From: Pilasporangium apinafurcum
Lineage: Eukaryota > Oomycota > Peronosporomycetes > Pythiales > Pythiaceae
DNA length: 51,260 bases
Reading direction: 5' to 3'
Assembly: GCA_001600495.1 (NCBI GenBank)
Contig: BCKE01000103.1
Span: 1-51,260 of the forward strand
In this document: piece by piece, positions 22,016 to 36,500 of the stretch
Layout of the letters: every line of letters begins with the position of its first letter
Numbering within the stretch: the first letter of the stretch is position 1
Made by a program: the position numbers and the translations under genes
The notes under the pieces: generated by a model
The model's database searches: none
Told to the model about the DNA's origin: nothing
The model's input: only the letters and a program-made list of their open reading frames with translations

Positions 22016-22324
22016 TTATAGCCCAAGTTCACTCAATTCTGGATGGTCATCTGGCCGACGGCCTTGTGCCCAATGGTACTTGCGATCGCTTTCGTCAATG
22101 GCAACATCATTGATCGATGCGTATCGCTTAGCCATATACCCTTGTGCATCAAATTCCCAATTCTCATTCCCATACGCCCGATACCATTGCTGCTTGTCAG
22201 CATCCAGCCACTCGTAGGCGAATCGCACGGCAATGCGGTTGCCATCAAACGCGAAGAGCTCCTTGATTAATCGGTACTGGGTCTCCTTTTCCCATTTACG
22301 CGTCAAGAAAGCTTCAATTTCTTG
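22016..22324. repeat. inverted duplicate of 1-309
   Basis: Base p of the left copy pairs with base 22325-p here. Bases 1-239 and 241-293 of the left copy are identical to this arm after reverse complementing; the only earlier difference is at 240. Divergence starts at 294 and is complete by about 303. The repeat continues beyond the left window edge, so its full length is unknown. The two arms enclose about 21.7 kb. Confidence 0.9.
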
Positions 22325-22498
22325 ACGTCCATTGATAAATTCCGAGCGATTCCGCCAAGCACTGTCGACAGTGTATGCCATTGCCACACGCTTGGGATCA
22401 CGGGTGTTCCATGCGTCTTCTGCAGCTCGAACTTTTTGCGCCGCAGTCTCACGTGTGAACGGAGGCAACGGTGAGCGAGGCATTTCGGAAATGACCAT
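22016..22498 (-). CDS. SnoaL-like / DUF1348 protein, complete copy
   Basis: Intron-free frame of 160 residues from ATG 22498; a second in-frame Met ([10 protein letters not shown]) at codon 6 is an alternative start. It covers the whole family domain: [20 protein letters not shown], then [46 protein letters not shown] and [15 protein letters not shown]. The family has the NTF2/SnoaL fold with a central pocket; the substrate is unknown. The last 102 residues are nearly identical to the truncated copy at 1-309 in inverted orientation. Compactness and lack of introns fit a bacterial-type gene, but so do several neighbours, so transfer is not shown. Confidence 0.88.
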   Translation of the reverse strand: MVISEMPRSPLPPFTRETAAQKVRAAEDAWNTRDPKRVAMAYTVDSAWRNRSEFINGRQEIEAFLTRKWEKETQYRLIKELFAFDGNRIAVRFAYEWLDADKQQWYRAYGNENWEFDAQGYMAKRYASINDVAIDESDRKYHWAQGRRPDDHPELSELGL

Positions 22499-23108
22499 AG
22501 TTTTGGTACTATTTAATGGTTGATAACTCAGCCTTATGATTCAGATTGCAAAACCAATTGTGATGGCCTTATATGAAGCTAATAAGACTACCATAATTTC
22601 CATTTGGTTTGTCCAATTTTGCATTTGCCTGGCATTGTTGGCATTTGGGCCGAAAATGATGGTCTGATTGCGAATGACCAACATTCGAAATTGGAGACAT
22701 CTTTGAAATGCGGGTTTTAACCTGAAATGCGGGTTTAATTATTTGGATATGTGGGTAAATGGACAGCGTTGATTGATCAGATCGAGGAGCTGCACGCAGC
22801 TAACAAATCGGAAGCCGCCACCTCAAGAACTCATAGATGTTTGCGTATGAATAGTTGGTGTTCGTTTATGTCTTCATTTGGCTCAATAGAGTGTGTGTTT
22901 AAAGGAAATTGATGGATGTACGATGGCACGTGATGAATGTGAACCAATTTTTATGCGTGTCAGTTGAGTGTGGCGTGAGGAAGGAAACGGACAAGAGCGA
23001 AACGCGTCAGCGTGGATCAAGATCCGTTTTCTTCCTACAGCCAGACGTTGAGAAAGAAAATGGTTTGTCTCTGATGCTGGTTGAGTCAATTGATTAATAG
23101 ACTGATGC
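22499..23108. other. intergenic
   Basis: 610 bases upstream of the DUF1348 gene and downstream of the syntaxin gene. A 14-base direct repeat, TGAAATGCGGGTTT, occurs at 22704-22717 and 22723-22736. There is no coding signal. Confidence 0.5.
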
Positions 23109-24357
23109 TTAATAGTGTTTAATGATGAGGATGATGAAGCAGAGAAAGATAAGTGAGACAAGAGTGAAGATGCAACGTTCCGATCTTGTGTTGTGCTGGA
23201 ACCGCTCAGCGTGCTGGAGTTCCTTTAGTCCAGAGCGCATTCGAGTCACAACCTTTTGTAAGAATAAACGTCAGTATGGCCGCATTTAATGCAGAAATGC
23301 CCTTTGGGTGCAATTGTTGTACCTGTTCCATGTTGTAATCGATGCGATCCACGAGTGTGCCTTGATCGATGACCATATCAGCCACTTCTTTGAATACTGT
23401 CGCGAGTGTTGTCACTGAGCGCGCGATTCGCTGGATCTCGGCGTCGCGCGCTTGGATTGTTGTACGTGCAGTTTCCAGCTCACGGTCGATATACATCGAT
23501 GAGCGCTCACCCATGGTGACATCATCTATGCCGTGGACATCAAACATGTCAGCACCAAATTTTTGCATCCGTAGTCGTTGCAAATATTCATGCTGGCGTC
23601 GTCGAAATTGAGTGGAAATTTCCTGTAAACGTGTTGCAATAGACCGTTGCGTGTTCAACCGTACAAGTCTATCTGCTGCAGACGCGCTCGGCTCGCCACC
23701 GATGAATGGGCTTGTGATTTTCTTTAGTGACCGATCTGCAGCATGAAAAAGTGAGGTAATTTCGTCAGTTGTTTGCTCGATTTCGTTGTCCTGTTGCTCC
23801 TCTTCCTCATCAAAGCGGATCATCAATCGTCGTGTGTGGATCAACTGCAAGTATTCAACTATGCATATAGTAAATAGGATTGTATCAGTCAGTAGCTGGA
23901 TGAGTTGCGATAGATATCGTACGCACGTTTGACATGCAGCAACCGAATGGCTTCATTCGTTTCATCCGCGAACCGAATCCACTCGGGTTGCTCATTCTGA
24001 GTTTCCACAGTTCCCATTTCTAGTGCCGAAAACCCGCGTGCTTCCTGCAGCAATGCCTTCTCCATTGCACGGGACTTTGTAATATATATGAGAAGCGAGT
24101 TATAAGAGTGGGGATTTTAATACTTTTTGCATTACCTGCTTTGTTTGAAAGAGCGAACTGAGATTTAGCGACTGATCCTTGAGATGCCGCAACCGAAAGC
24201 GCAGATTCCGCTTCTTCAGATTCGCTCGACGCACCTCAAAGCGCTGTGTCAGGTCCCGATACGCCATCCTTGTCAACTCGATTGTCTTCTGTTGTTGGTC
24301 TAGAGTGTTGCTGCTGCTCAGGCAAGCAGGATATGGAAAAGAATGCCATGATTCCAT
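23109..24357 (-). CDS. syntaxin-16 / Tlg2-type Qa-SNARE
   Basis: Four exons: 24357-24136, 24074-23927, 23858-23323 and 23252-23109, giving 349 residues. The order is an N-terminal region (YRDLTQRFEVRRANLKKR), a helical Habc-like region with EQTTDEITSLFHAADRSLKK, the SNARE motif (about 245-305) and one transmembrane helix at the very end (CIFTLVSLIFLCFIILII). The SNARE motif has the Qa signature IDQGTLVDRIDYN with the central Gln, as in syntaxin 16. This protein class mediates fusion of endosome-derived vesicles with the trans-Golgi network. The last intron lies within the SNARE motif just before VVTRMRSGLKEL. The start is the weakest point: a good acceptor lies upstream at about 24395, so a short 5' exon is possible. 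Confidence 0.88.
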
Positions 24358-24598
24358 GACGGGATCTTCAAGAGACGCATATCGCCAAAATAGCTAAAAG
24401 CACACATTTTATCTCTAAATTATCGAACTTTACATCTATTTCAGTGTATTTTATGATCACAAACACTCCAATGTATAATTTCATTGGTTTAAATTACATT
24501 TATTATTTAATATTAACCAATCAATTGCGCCCCTACGCTTCCGCGCCGCTTCAACTTGGCCGCATTGAACGTTTGGAAAGGACAAGTGACGAGAGCTG
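24358..24598. other. divergent promoter, syntaxin / dynein
   Basis: 241 bases between two divergent genes. An acceptor-like pyrimidine tract ending in AG on the minus strand may belong to the syntaxin 5' end. Nothing else is recognised. Confidence 0.4.
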
Positions 24599-27500
24599 AT
24601 GGTCGTCCAAGAGAGCAGCAGCGGTGGGCTGCTGCGATGGAAAACACTCGACGCTGTTGCTGCTAGAAATGGTGGAGAAGTGCCGTCACGTCGATCAGGC
24701 CATTCACTATCGATCGTCGGGTCGAATGGGTATCTCTTTGGTGGTTGTGACTACAGCGATCCGCCCGGCCCGACAAACGATCTCTTTGTGTTGAAGATCA
24801 ACAGTAGCGCACCCTGTGAGTGGGAGCGTCTGCGATTTCCATCGAGTATTATACCACTGCCACGCTGGAAACATTCAGCGACAGTTGTCGACAATAGGAT
24901 ATACATCTTTGGTGGATTTCATAACGCTACAACACGATTCAACGACCTGTGGATATATAATCCGATTACAATGGAATGGACGCAATTCGATAGCACATCA
25001 GGATCAAGAGCAGGCACAAATGCAGCTGGGGCGGCCGCGGCAGCCCATCGACTCAGTGTCAATGCGAGTCCATTAGCACGGGCTGGCGCAGCGCCAGTCA
25101 CTCCAGCACCACGTGGTGGCCACTCTGCTGTGGCGATCCGACGCAACATTTACGTGTTTGGTGGGTATGGCGGCATAGGATACGGCAGGCGCGATTTTGA
25201 CGACTTATATGCGTTGCGCTTAGAAGATATGACATGGAGCAAGGTCACAGCAAAAGGGAAGCCACCAGAGAAACGCGCGGGTCACCAGGCGTGTGCCGTG
25301 GACGACCAAATGCTTGTGTGTGGTGGGTGGAATAGCGTCGCGCAGTTTAATGACTTGCATGTATTTGACACGCTCACCAACTGCTGGAGCATGGTCGAGG
25401 GCACGCACATGGCAAGCACATTACCGCGGTGGAACCATGCAGCGTGCGCTGTGCTCGCGATTCCGCACGCTAAAATGTTTGTCTTTGGTGGCGTAATGGG
25501 CGAAGCGAATAATTATAGTGGACAAGGTACGTTTATGAGCGATATCTGTGTGCTAGACACTGGTGAAATGGTGTGGAGTGTACCGGAGATCCAAGGCATG
25601 CCACCTTGTGGGCGTTCTGATACCACGCTGGTGTATGACGACAAAGGCAGTCGTTTGTTAGTTTTTGGTGGATGGGCGAACATCTGGCTGGGTGATCTTT
25701 ATTCTCTCGACGTGAGCTGCGTGGTGGGGCCGCCGTACGGCATTACTGGAGTGTTCCCTGAGTACGGGCCTATTACAGGAGGGACCGCGTTGGTAATTGA
25801 GGGCATTGATTTCATAAACAAACCGGTGACGATCCGATTCTCGTGTCGCAAAGGTGCAATCGATGTCTTGGGTGAGTATGTGAATGAGCACACACTCAAT
25901 GTGGTGACTCCAGATTTTACAATGTACCCACCTGGGGACGTTCAACTTCGAGTTGCGCTCCAGGGAGATTCCTTCACCACAACCTTCCAGACTTTCAACT
26001 TCTTTGCAGTCACGAATGCATCGATGTGCTTTGCATATGGCCCAGGTGTTTTGTGTGGTGGTGCAAGTGGAGAACCGACAACGTTTGTTATCCAAGCCCG
26101 AGATGCACAACGGAATATACGTACGCGTGGAGGCGATGAGTTTGTCGTCGAGGTGGAATCCCAAGATATGAATCCGCTCTTCCTCACAACGCTTCAGATT
26201 CAGGATCTACTCAATGGCACATACATTGTCAGCTACACTGCACCAAAAGCCGGTGAATATATCGTGCACGTGACTTTTCTGGGAACGTTTGGTGGAACAG
26301 CGGGGCCCGTTCGTGGATCTCCCTATAAGGTCTCGTTCGATGACACTGTCACTCGAGAAACGAATTTGATGACGGGCAAACTCGTACTTGATCAAGTGAT
26401 TCATGATTTGCAAGAGCTTCACCAATTAACTCGAGAGTGCAATGTTGGACTGGATCAACCACTCTCAGATCCGTCATGGACACCAGAGCAGGTAACCGAC
26501 GCTCTAATTGCACTGAAGGAACACGTTCTTAATGTTGACAAACGAGGGGAAAGCATCACCCTTACTATTGATGAATTGAAGATTGAGCTCGCTTTTCTCA
26601 AAGATAGTGGCATCGCTGTCGCAAAAGAACAAGAAGCAATTTCTGTCATCGAAACAGCGTGGAATGAAATCTTAAAGAAAGTACCGGCTGCGAGTGCACG
26701 AATCGCTCCGTTGATTTCGGCTCAGAGTCTCAAGTATCGGAACGATATTTTGTTGTATGTTGAAGAACTACAGAAAAAAGAGGCACAATTAAAGAAAAAG
26801 CCTTTCTGGACATTCAGCGTCGGAGTTAAGGCCGCGCTGGACTCCATCAACGAAGAGAAAGCTGCATTTGAACAAGTGCAGGCAGACTACGAGCGAAAAC
26901 GGCACGTGGTTGAAGTTCTTGAGTGTGAAGAAATTATGGAGCCATGTGAAAAAATTGTGAACAGTATGCAGAAGACGCTAGAGCAAGTCCATCAGCTATG
27001 GCAGTCTATTTCAGAAGTCATACGGAAAATTGATCTCTCGAAGAGCATACCATGGAATATGATTGATGGCCTCGTGCTAGAGGAAGAAGCAAAAGGATTT
27101 ATGACGCTGGTGAAGGCAATAAACAAGGGAATTCGAGACTGTGATGCGTACAAGCAGTTTGAACGTGTTGTCAAAGACTTTTTAAGTGCATGTCCGCTTT
27201 TCCAAGCACTTCGGCATCCATCAATGCGAAGCCGGCACTGGCAAGAGCTCATGCAAGTGACGGGAAAATCATTTGAATGTCCAAATGATAATCCTGGACT
27301 CCTCTTTTCGGATATTCTAGCGTTGAATTTGCACGAGCACCAACGTGACGTGGAAGAAATAATCGATCGAGCACAAAAAGATGCAAAACAAGAGGCGATT
27401 CTGCAAGATCTCGAGGCTCGATGGGTCGGCGTATCGTTTACTATGGTTCGGTACAAAGAGACTGACGTTCCACTTCTTCATCTGTCCGAGGATGTCATCG

Positions 27501-30500
27501 AAATGCTCGAATCGGATCAATTGCTGATTCTATCGATCATATCTGGTCGTCACAACTATTTTCAAACGCTTACATATAGCTGGCGTGCAAAGCTTATGGT
27601 TATATCAGAGGTTACAACAATTTTGAATGATATTCAGCGGTCGTGGTCGTACTTGGAACCACTCTTTGTGGGCTCTGAGGAAGTGAAGCGTGAACTACCA
27701 GAGGTAACCGCTCAATTTCAGCGCATTGACGAGCGTGTACGGAAAACCTTGCATCAAATGTGGTCACAGCAGTCGTGCGGCAATGTTTTACTTGCATGTC
27801 AGCTACCTGATTTGCAGTCATCACTTGGTGATATTCGTGCTCTTTTGGAACAATGCCAGCAGGCTCTGAAAGAGTATTTGGACTCAAAGCGCCGAATGTT
27901 CCCACGGTTTTATTTCATCTCAGAAGCAGAGCTTTTGGATGTATTATCAAATGGAAGCAATCCGGAAAAGATCATGGTTCATCTGGAGAAAGTCTTTCTT
28001 GCCACGCACACACTTCTTTTGGAGAAAACAACAATAGGTATTGCCACTGCCATCAAAGCTACTCACTTTGTTTCGCATGACATTGCCAAGGAGTGCATTA
28101 CGTTCGAACAGCCGGTGGGAATCGATGGAAAAGCTGAAATTTACCTCCAGGTAGTACTGGAAGCGATGCATGCTACGTTGAAATCACATGTGGCACGTTC
28201 GATTTCGCGATATCCGACACAAAATCGCGTTACATGGCTACTACAAAAGCTGCCTTTATCAAGTGAACAAGAGAGAACGCCGTTACCGATGGATGCCGCA
28301 CAAATTGCGCTATTAGTGGCTGGAATAATAGGTGTAAATGGTGTGGAGAACGCATTTGCCTTGTTATCGAAAGGACATGAAACTGCAATGAAGGAGTACT
28401 TTGACAAGGTAATCAGTCAGCTTAATGACCTCATCAACCTCACACAATCTATTCTTACAAAAGAAGATCGTCAACGAGTGATGTGCATGATCACGATGGA
28501 TGCCCATTCTCGTGATATTGTACAAAAACTGCTTTACGAGAAAATTTCTTCGCCGAGCTCTTTTCTTTGGCAATCTCAGCTCAAACAGCGCCGTGCCGAG
28601 CATACGAATAAAACATACCTCGAAATCTGCGATGCCAAATTTGAATATGGATTTGAGTATCTGGGTAACGGTCCAAGGCTCGTGATCACTCCATTAACAG
28701 ATAGAATCTACGTGACAGCGACACAAGCGCTTCATATTCAAATGGGTTGTGCTCCGGCGGGACCTGCTGGCACTGGGAAAACTGAAACCACTAAGGACCT
28801 TGCGAATATGATGGGTAAACTTTGTTATGTATTTAACTGTTCGCCAGAGATGGACTACAAAAACTTAGGGAATATTTTTAAAGGATTAGCGAGCGCTGGT
28901 TCTTGGGGTTGCTTTGATGAATTCAATCGCCTGGTACCAGAAGTGCTTTCTGTCTGCTCAGTTCAATTTAAAGCGGTATGTGACGGTATTCGTAATGATA
29001 GTGAGCAAGTTGTCATTGAAGGTGACACGGTCAGGTTGGACCCGACATGTGGGACATTCATCACCATGAATCCAGGGTATCTGGGGAGATCAGAGCTGCC
29101 TGAAGGACTCAAAGCCCTTTTTCGTCCAATCACTGTTATGGCACCTGACCTTGTCCTCATTTGCGAGAATATGCTTATGGCAGAGGGATTTCGAGAGGCC
29201 AAGCCGCTGGCGTCAAAGTTCTTTAGTCTCTATTCGCTATTGAAGGAGCTTTTATCCAAGCAAGATCACTATGACTGGGGATTACGCGCAGTGAAGAGTG
29301 TACTTGTTGTTGCAGGAGCATTTAAACGCGCCGAACCAAAGCTCTCAGAGCAGGAAATCCTCATGCGCTCTCTACGAGATTTCAATTTACCCAAGATTGT
29401 GGAACAAGATTTGCTTGTCTTCAACGGCCTTCTTGGGGATCTGTTCCCAAACATGAATCCACCCCGAAAGGTCGATGAAGCGCTGGAAAAATACGTTCAC
29501 CTGGCATGTGAAGAGCTGGGATTATGGCCAAACGAACAGTTTCGATTGAAGGTCATACAGTTACAAGAATTACTTGCTATTCGTCACTGCGTCTTTGTTA
29601 TGGGCCCACCTGGAAGCGGGAAGACTGAGTGTTGTGAAACGCTGGTGACAGCTCGAAAGAAACAAGGTGATGACTATTACACAAAAGTCGTAGATCTAAA
29701 TCCAAAAACTATTTCTACAGAAGAACTATACGGCTACATGGTGCTGGGTACACGCGAATGGAAAGATGGACTACTCTCAAAGCTGATGAGAGATATGGCA
29801 TCCGCTTCCACGAATGATCCACGACCGAAATGGCTCCTTTTGGATGGCGACTTAGACGCCAACTGGATCGAATCTATGAATTCTGTCATGGATGATAACA
29901 AAATGCTGACGTTGGCTTCGAACGAGCGGATTCCACTCAAGCAGAATATGCGCCTTGTTTTTGAGATCCGAGATTTAAAGTTCGCGACACCCGCGACGGT
30001 CTCTCGAGCTGGCATCTTGTACATTTCCAATGATGACGAATCTCAATGGCGGTCATTTTTAGCAAGCTGGGTAAGCACCAAAGGGACGAATGTGGAACAG
30101 CGTAAGGTGCTGGGAGAATCCGCTACCAAATATGTGGACCCGATTATCGCATTTATCAAGCATCAATGCAAAACCATCGTCCCAATGGAGGAAATCACGA
30201 TGGTACAAACGTATTTGTACTTCTTGGACGCGGTTCTGGACGCAGATACAATGAATGACGCAAAAAAAATAGACATACTGAGCGGATTTATCTCAGTCTG
30301 GGCCTTTGGCGCTGCATTGACATTTACCGACGATAGGAGTGACTATCGCAAAATCTTTAGTGAATGGTGGCGCAGTGAATTCAAACACATCAAGTTTCCG
30401 ACTCGGGATACAGTTTTTGATTATTGGTTGAATCCAACTACGCTCACCTTTGATTCCTGGCGAGCATCTCCACATTTCAGGACCGTACACTTTGATGGTT

Positions 30501-33500
30501 CGGTCCCCATGTCGTCCATCACGGTGCCAACACCTGAAACTGCATCAATTGCAAGCTGGATGAGCTTGATGGTCCGTGAAGAACGACCTTTCATGCTTTG
30601 TGGAAATGCTGGAACTGGAAAAACCCAACTTGTACAGGGTGTGCTCAATAGTATCGACACGTACACCGCCAATAAGGCAAAACAGGCAGCGAGCGTGGGC
30701 ACTTCCAGCATTGGTTCGTCTACTGTGAGCAGTATGAGCATCAACTTCAACTATTATACCAATTCCAGCGCACTTCAAATAATTTTAGAATCCAAGCTAA
30801 GCAAGCGAGTGGGGACGACTTTCGGACCGAGTGATGGTAGTCGGCTCGTTTATTTTCTTGACGACATCAATTTACCACAGGTAGATCCATATAATACGCA
30901 AAGTGCGCTGGCATTACTTCGTCAGTATCTCGATTATGGCCATTGGTACGATCGCACCAAGTTTACGCTCAAGCAAATTGTCGATGTGCAATTTCTGAGC
31001 TGTATGAATCCGAACGCGGGAAGTTTCTGGATCAATCCTCGTCTACAGCGACACTTTGTCACTTTTGCATTACCACAGTTGAGTATCGCGAGCTTGCAAA
31101 TTATCTATACCACCTTTCTTGAAGGATATGTGGCAGATTTTGTAGAAGATATTCGCAAGATGTCGGCGAATATTTTGAAGGCTGCGTTGGGATTGCACAC
31201 TCAGGTTTGTGGAACGTTTCGGAAGACAGCGGCCAATTTCCATTACGAGTTTAATATTCGGCATATGGCAAACGTCTTCCAAGGTTTACTCATGGCGAAG
31301 CCCTCGACATTTGAAGATCCATTAAAATTTGCCTTGCTCTGGGTCCATGAATCCACTCGCGTGTATGGTGATCGGCTGGTTACTTCGCAAGATGTGGCAA
31401 AATTTACATCTTTGGTGCAACAACAAGCTCGAAAGTGCTTTCCGTCATACAACTTCACGCGATATTTTACTCCAGCATCGGCCACGGATAGCAGTAGTAC
31501 TGGAGGAGATCTCATTCTCTTTTGCCATTTCGCAAACGGTCTACGCACGAATGAATACGATCAGGTAGCATCTACGCAAACACTCCATACGATTGTGGAA
31601 GAAGCATTGACAGAACACAACGAACTGTACACGAAAATGGATTTGGTGCTGTTCAAGGACGCGCTGGAGCATATCACGCGCATTGTACGAAGTATCTCAA
31701 ACACATCGGGTCATGCTCTATTGGTCGGCGTTGGCGGGAGTGGAAGAAAGTCATTGGCTCGACTGAGCACATTTATGTGTGGATACTCGCTCGTGGAGAT
31801 CACAATCACTCAAACATATTCCCTTGTAGATTTCAAAGCGGATTTACAAAACATGTTTATGAAGGCTGGTGTGAAAGGTGAAGGACTGACCTTCCTGTTT
31901 AGCGATAATCAAATCAAAACGGAGCGCATGCTGGTGTTGCTGAATGATCTACTGTCGAGTGGGAATATCCCAGACTTGTTTAACTCTGATGAACAAGCGA
32001 ACATCATCCAGCAAATTCAGCCAAAGATGGTGGCGGCCATGGCATCAGCTCCATCCGTACAACCCTCATCCCACGGAAATAGTACGAGTTCTGGCTTAAG
32101 CGAGAAATCGGAGAAAGACCAGTGCTGGCAATGGTTCATTCAAGAAATCAAACGCAATCTACATGTAGTGTTGTGCTTTTCTCCAGCGACTTCAGACTTC
32201 CGATTGCGAGCGCGTAAATTCCCAGCTTTAGTGAACTGCACCTCCATCGATTGGTTCCAACCATGGCCACAGGATGCGCTACACTCTGTCGCAATGCGGT
32301 TCCTCAATATCCACGATGACAGCTCTCCACTGGCCAAATGGATCCGCAGCGACACTCTTATGGCTGCGATTCAGAATTTTATGCCCTTCGCTTTTCAAAG
32401 TACCAACAGTATGGCACAAGAATTTTACACGAAAGAACGGCGTCGTGTCTATTCCACTCCGAAGTCCTATCTCGAGTGCCTGTCGCTATACAAAGAATTG
32501 CTTGTGCAGAAGCAAGACGGCATCGAGCGGGCGATACTACGGTTGCAAAACGGACTAGAGAAAATGGATGCTACCCGAGATGTGGTGGCTAACATGGAAG
32601 AGGAACTCAAGACAACCTTAGAAGAGGCCGAAAAGAAGAAAGTGCTAGTAGAGGAACTAGCATTGCGGCTGCAGAAAGATAAAGAGGTTGTTGAGAGCGA
32701 AACCGTCAAGGCGAATGTGGAGAAGGAGAAGTGCGCTATCATTCAAGCCGACGTGTCCACCAAAAAGGCCGACACTGAAGCGGATCTAGCACAGGCACAG
32801 CCAATGGTGGAGGCTGCTATGGCAGCACTCGACACGCTTAACAAGAAAGACCTTGGTAGTTGCAAAACGATGTCCAAACCACCAGCGGGTGTTGGAGATA
32901 TCTTTGGGGCCGTTGTTGTACTGTTCGCTGGGATCAACCCTAACATTACGGTTCAAAAGAATGGTAAGGTAAAAGATAAGGATCGTTCCTGGGAAACAAC
33001 GAAAAAGGTGCTGCTCGGCAACATAAATGCATTTGTAGATGAGCTGAAAGCCTTCAAGACGTTGGTCGATGACCAGCAAGTGCCAGAAGTGAACTGGAAG
33101 GAAATACGTCCATTCTTGCAGCTCGAGCACTTTAACGTCGAAATTATCGAGAAGAAGAACTCGGCGGCAGCAGGACTATGTGCGTGGGTCATCAACATTG
33201 TTCAATACTACGACGCTATTGTCGTTGTGGAGCCGAAAAAGAAGGCTTTGGCCGAAGCAAACGAAAAGCTAAGGGCTGCAAATGAAAAGCTGGAGTTGGT
33301 CAACCAGAAGCTATCCGCTCTTGAGGCGAAATTAGCTACGTTAACGGCAGAATACGATCAAACGAACAAAGATGTTGAAGACGCGATCCGTGCTGTTGAG
33401 CGTGGTCGACTACGAATGGAACTCGCAACGCGGTTGACAGCCGCATTGGGAAGCGAAAGCGTACGTTGGTCAGAAGAACTGGGACAGCTACAAGCTAGAA

Positions 33501-36500
33501 GTGAAAAGTTGGTCTGTGATGTAGTAATTTCAGCGAGTTTCGTCTCGTACATCGGTGCATTTACAAAAGTGTTTCGTGATGTCCTGATCAATGACAAATG
33601 GATCCCGTTTCTTCGCAAGTCACTCGGAGGTACTGGAGCTAACACTACCGAAAGCAATCCATTCATGTCAAATGACTGTAATCCACTGCAGATCTTGTCC
33701 ACAGATGCTGAAATTGCGGAATGGAATACGAGGGGTCTGCCTAGTGACCGAGTATCAACAGAAAACGGTGCCATTCTGCGAAATAGTAAGCGTTGTCCGC
33801 TACTGATCGATCCTCAGCTTCAAGGCATTTATTGGCTGCGCGAAATGGAAAAACATGCGCGTCAGTCGTCACCGAATTCGCTTCAAATCGTACGTCAGGA
33901 CCAAGTTAACCTACCCCAGATCCTGGAAGCTGCTGTTGAAAATGGGCATTCGCTTGTCGTCGAAAACATGAACGAGAAGCTTGAAGTCTGTCTGTGGCCG
34001 GCCGTCTCCAGGTCAACCACAATACGCGGACACAAAACTCTACTCAAGTTGGGGGACAAGTTAGTCGAGTTACACACTAATTTTCGATTGTACTTGCACA
34101 CCAAGCTCTCGAATCCGCATTATCCTCCAGAACTCCAAGCAGAGACGACGATGATCAACTTCGCTGTGACGCAACAGGGCCTCGAAGACCAATTGCTTTC
34201 TCTAGTTGTTCGCAAAGAGTACCCAAAGAAGGCTAAGGCTCGAACAGCACTTGTGCATCAACAAAATGAGTTCAAAATTCGCGTGCAGGTGTTAGAAGAT
34301 CGTATCTTGTCCAATTTGGCCGATACTGAGGGAGACATCACAGAAAATGTTCAGGTAATCAATGACTTGGAAACCACCAAGGCAACTGCGGTGGAGATTG
34401 CTATAAAGGTGACCAAAGCCAAGGAATATGAAGCACAAATCAACGTCCTCAGTTCAAAATACCAATCAGTGGCTGCTCGTGGGGCATTGTTGTTCTTCCT
34501 CATGGACGGGCTGCATCGAATACACCCTAATTATGTCTACTCGTTGAATGCATTTGTCGTGATCTTTCAACGTGGGATCGATTTGATGGCTTCGGATAAA
34601 AGCAAAGAAGCGAGCGGACTTCGTCCAGGTAGCACAGGTAGTGGTGGTGGATTGCTGGGGCGCCTGAAAGCAGCAGCCAAGAAAGTGATCGCGACTCAGC
34701 GATTCCAATGGAATGCCGATTTGCTGCTAGCTGATCGTGTCATTGAGAATACCTCTGAACAAGATATCGACGCTTTGTTGCAGGAGGCAGACAAAGAAGA
34801 AATACTTACGCCGGCACAGATTGAGGCTCGGTGTATCCAACTTAAAGTGTCCATCACCGAAGTCGTATTTAATTATATTCGGCGCGGATTGTTTGAAAAA
34901 GACAAGTTGATTTTGGCGACACAACTTTGCTTTGCAATCCTGCAAAGTGAAAATAAAATGGAATCAGCTGATGTCCAGCAGTTGATAATGAATGGCTGTG
35001 CGAGCGATGTGGGTTCTGGTATGGGGCTACTGAACGAGTGGATGAATGAGACGACTTGGCTACGCATTAGAAATCTAGAGGAAAACATCCAGAGTTTGCA
35101 GAAACTGACAACATATATGCGGTCCGACAGTGAAGAGTGGCGGGAATGGTACGACTCCGAGAAACCCGAGGCAAAGCCACTTCCTGGGCCGTACAAAACC
35201 TCGATCACACCTATACAGTTGCTGCACATCATTCGCGTTCTGCGCCCAGACCGAATGCTTTCAACTCTGCAGACATTTTTGACCAAGCATTTGGGGAGTC
35301 AATTCGTGCAACAACCTCCATTCGACATGGAAGCAACATACCAAGAGACCAGTGCGTCTACGCCCATGTTTTTTGTGTTGTTCCCTGGCGTTGACCCTAC
35401 TTCGTGGGTGGAAACGCTGGGTAAGAAGTTTGATTTCAGTTACGAACGTGGCAATCTGATTAATATCTCCATGGGCCAAGGGCAGGAAGCGACAGCAGAC
35501 AGCATTCTCATGAAATTTTCGCGTGAGGGCAAGTGGGTGATCCTACAAAATATTCACCTGATGCAGTCATGGTTACCAAAGCTAGAAAGAGCCTTGGAAC
35601 TCTATTCAGTCTCTGCAGACCAAAACTTTCGATGCTTCCTGTCAGCAGAGGTTCCTACAATCGCCTCGATGGCTAATCTCCCAGAATCGCTGTTGCAAAG
35701 CTGCATCAAAGTCGCAAGCGAAGCGCCAACGGATTTGAAAAGCAACCTCCGACGTGCGTGGGCGCAGTTTTCACTCAAGCAGATTGATGAATGTTCACAG
35801 CCAAACGAATACCAAGCCTGTTTATTCGCGTTGTGTTTCTTCCATGCACTGGTGCTTGGACGTCGTCGATTTGGGTTTCAAGGGTGGAGTCGCATGTATA
35901 GTTTCAATACGGGTGATTTGCTTATTTGCTCAGATGTGCTTCGGCGATACATTGATAATTCATCATCGAGTACGTCATCGAGCGGATCGACGGGTTTACC
36001 TTGGGATGATTTGCGCTATATTTTTGGAGAGATCATGTATGGCGGCCATATCACTGACTACTGGGATCGGATCACGAACAACACGTACTTGGCGCATGTA
36101 TTCACGCCCAGTATCCTCGAAGGGAAAGAGCTCACCGAAGGATTCAAATGCCCTGATCCTTTCGTGTTCACGTACAGTAGATACGCTGCCTACATCGAAG
36201 AGGAGCTTCCCCAAGAATCTCCAGTGGTGTATGGATTGCACCCGAACGCTGAAGTTGGCTACTTGGTGGAAGCTTGTCATGAACTCTTCTTCACGATCGC
36301 CACGTTTCAGCCCATTTCCTCTACTGGCCCACCAGCTTCGTCTTCGGCGCCACCATCACCACCCACAACATCCTCGAGCCAAGCCAAGGAAAGCTCACGA
36401 ATCCTTTCCATCATCGAGAGTTTGCTGCATCGGCTGCCGCCACCAATCGATTTGTTGGGATTGCATGCCCAAGCCGCGCCGTTACTAACCACCGAGCAGT

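Noticed and set aside
25658-26164. 168-codon minus-strand frame over the dynein N-terminus
   Set aside because: It overlaps the IPT and filamin coding region and its product resembles no protein family.
33358-33774. 138-codon minus-strand frame antisense to the dynein stalk
   Set aside because: Antisense shadow of a strongly coding region, with Ser-rich composition and no start context.
35754-36488. 244-codon + strand frame inside the dynein gene
   Set aside because: It lies in another frame of clear dynein motor coding sequence, with Arg/Ser/His-rich composition and no domain.
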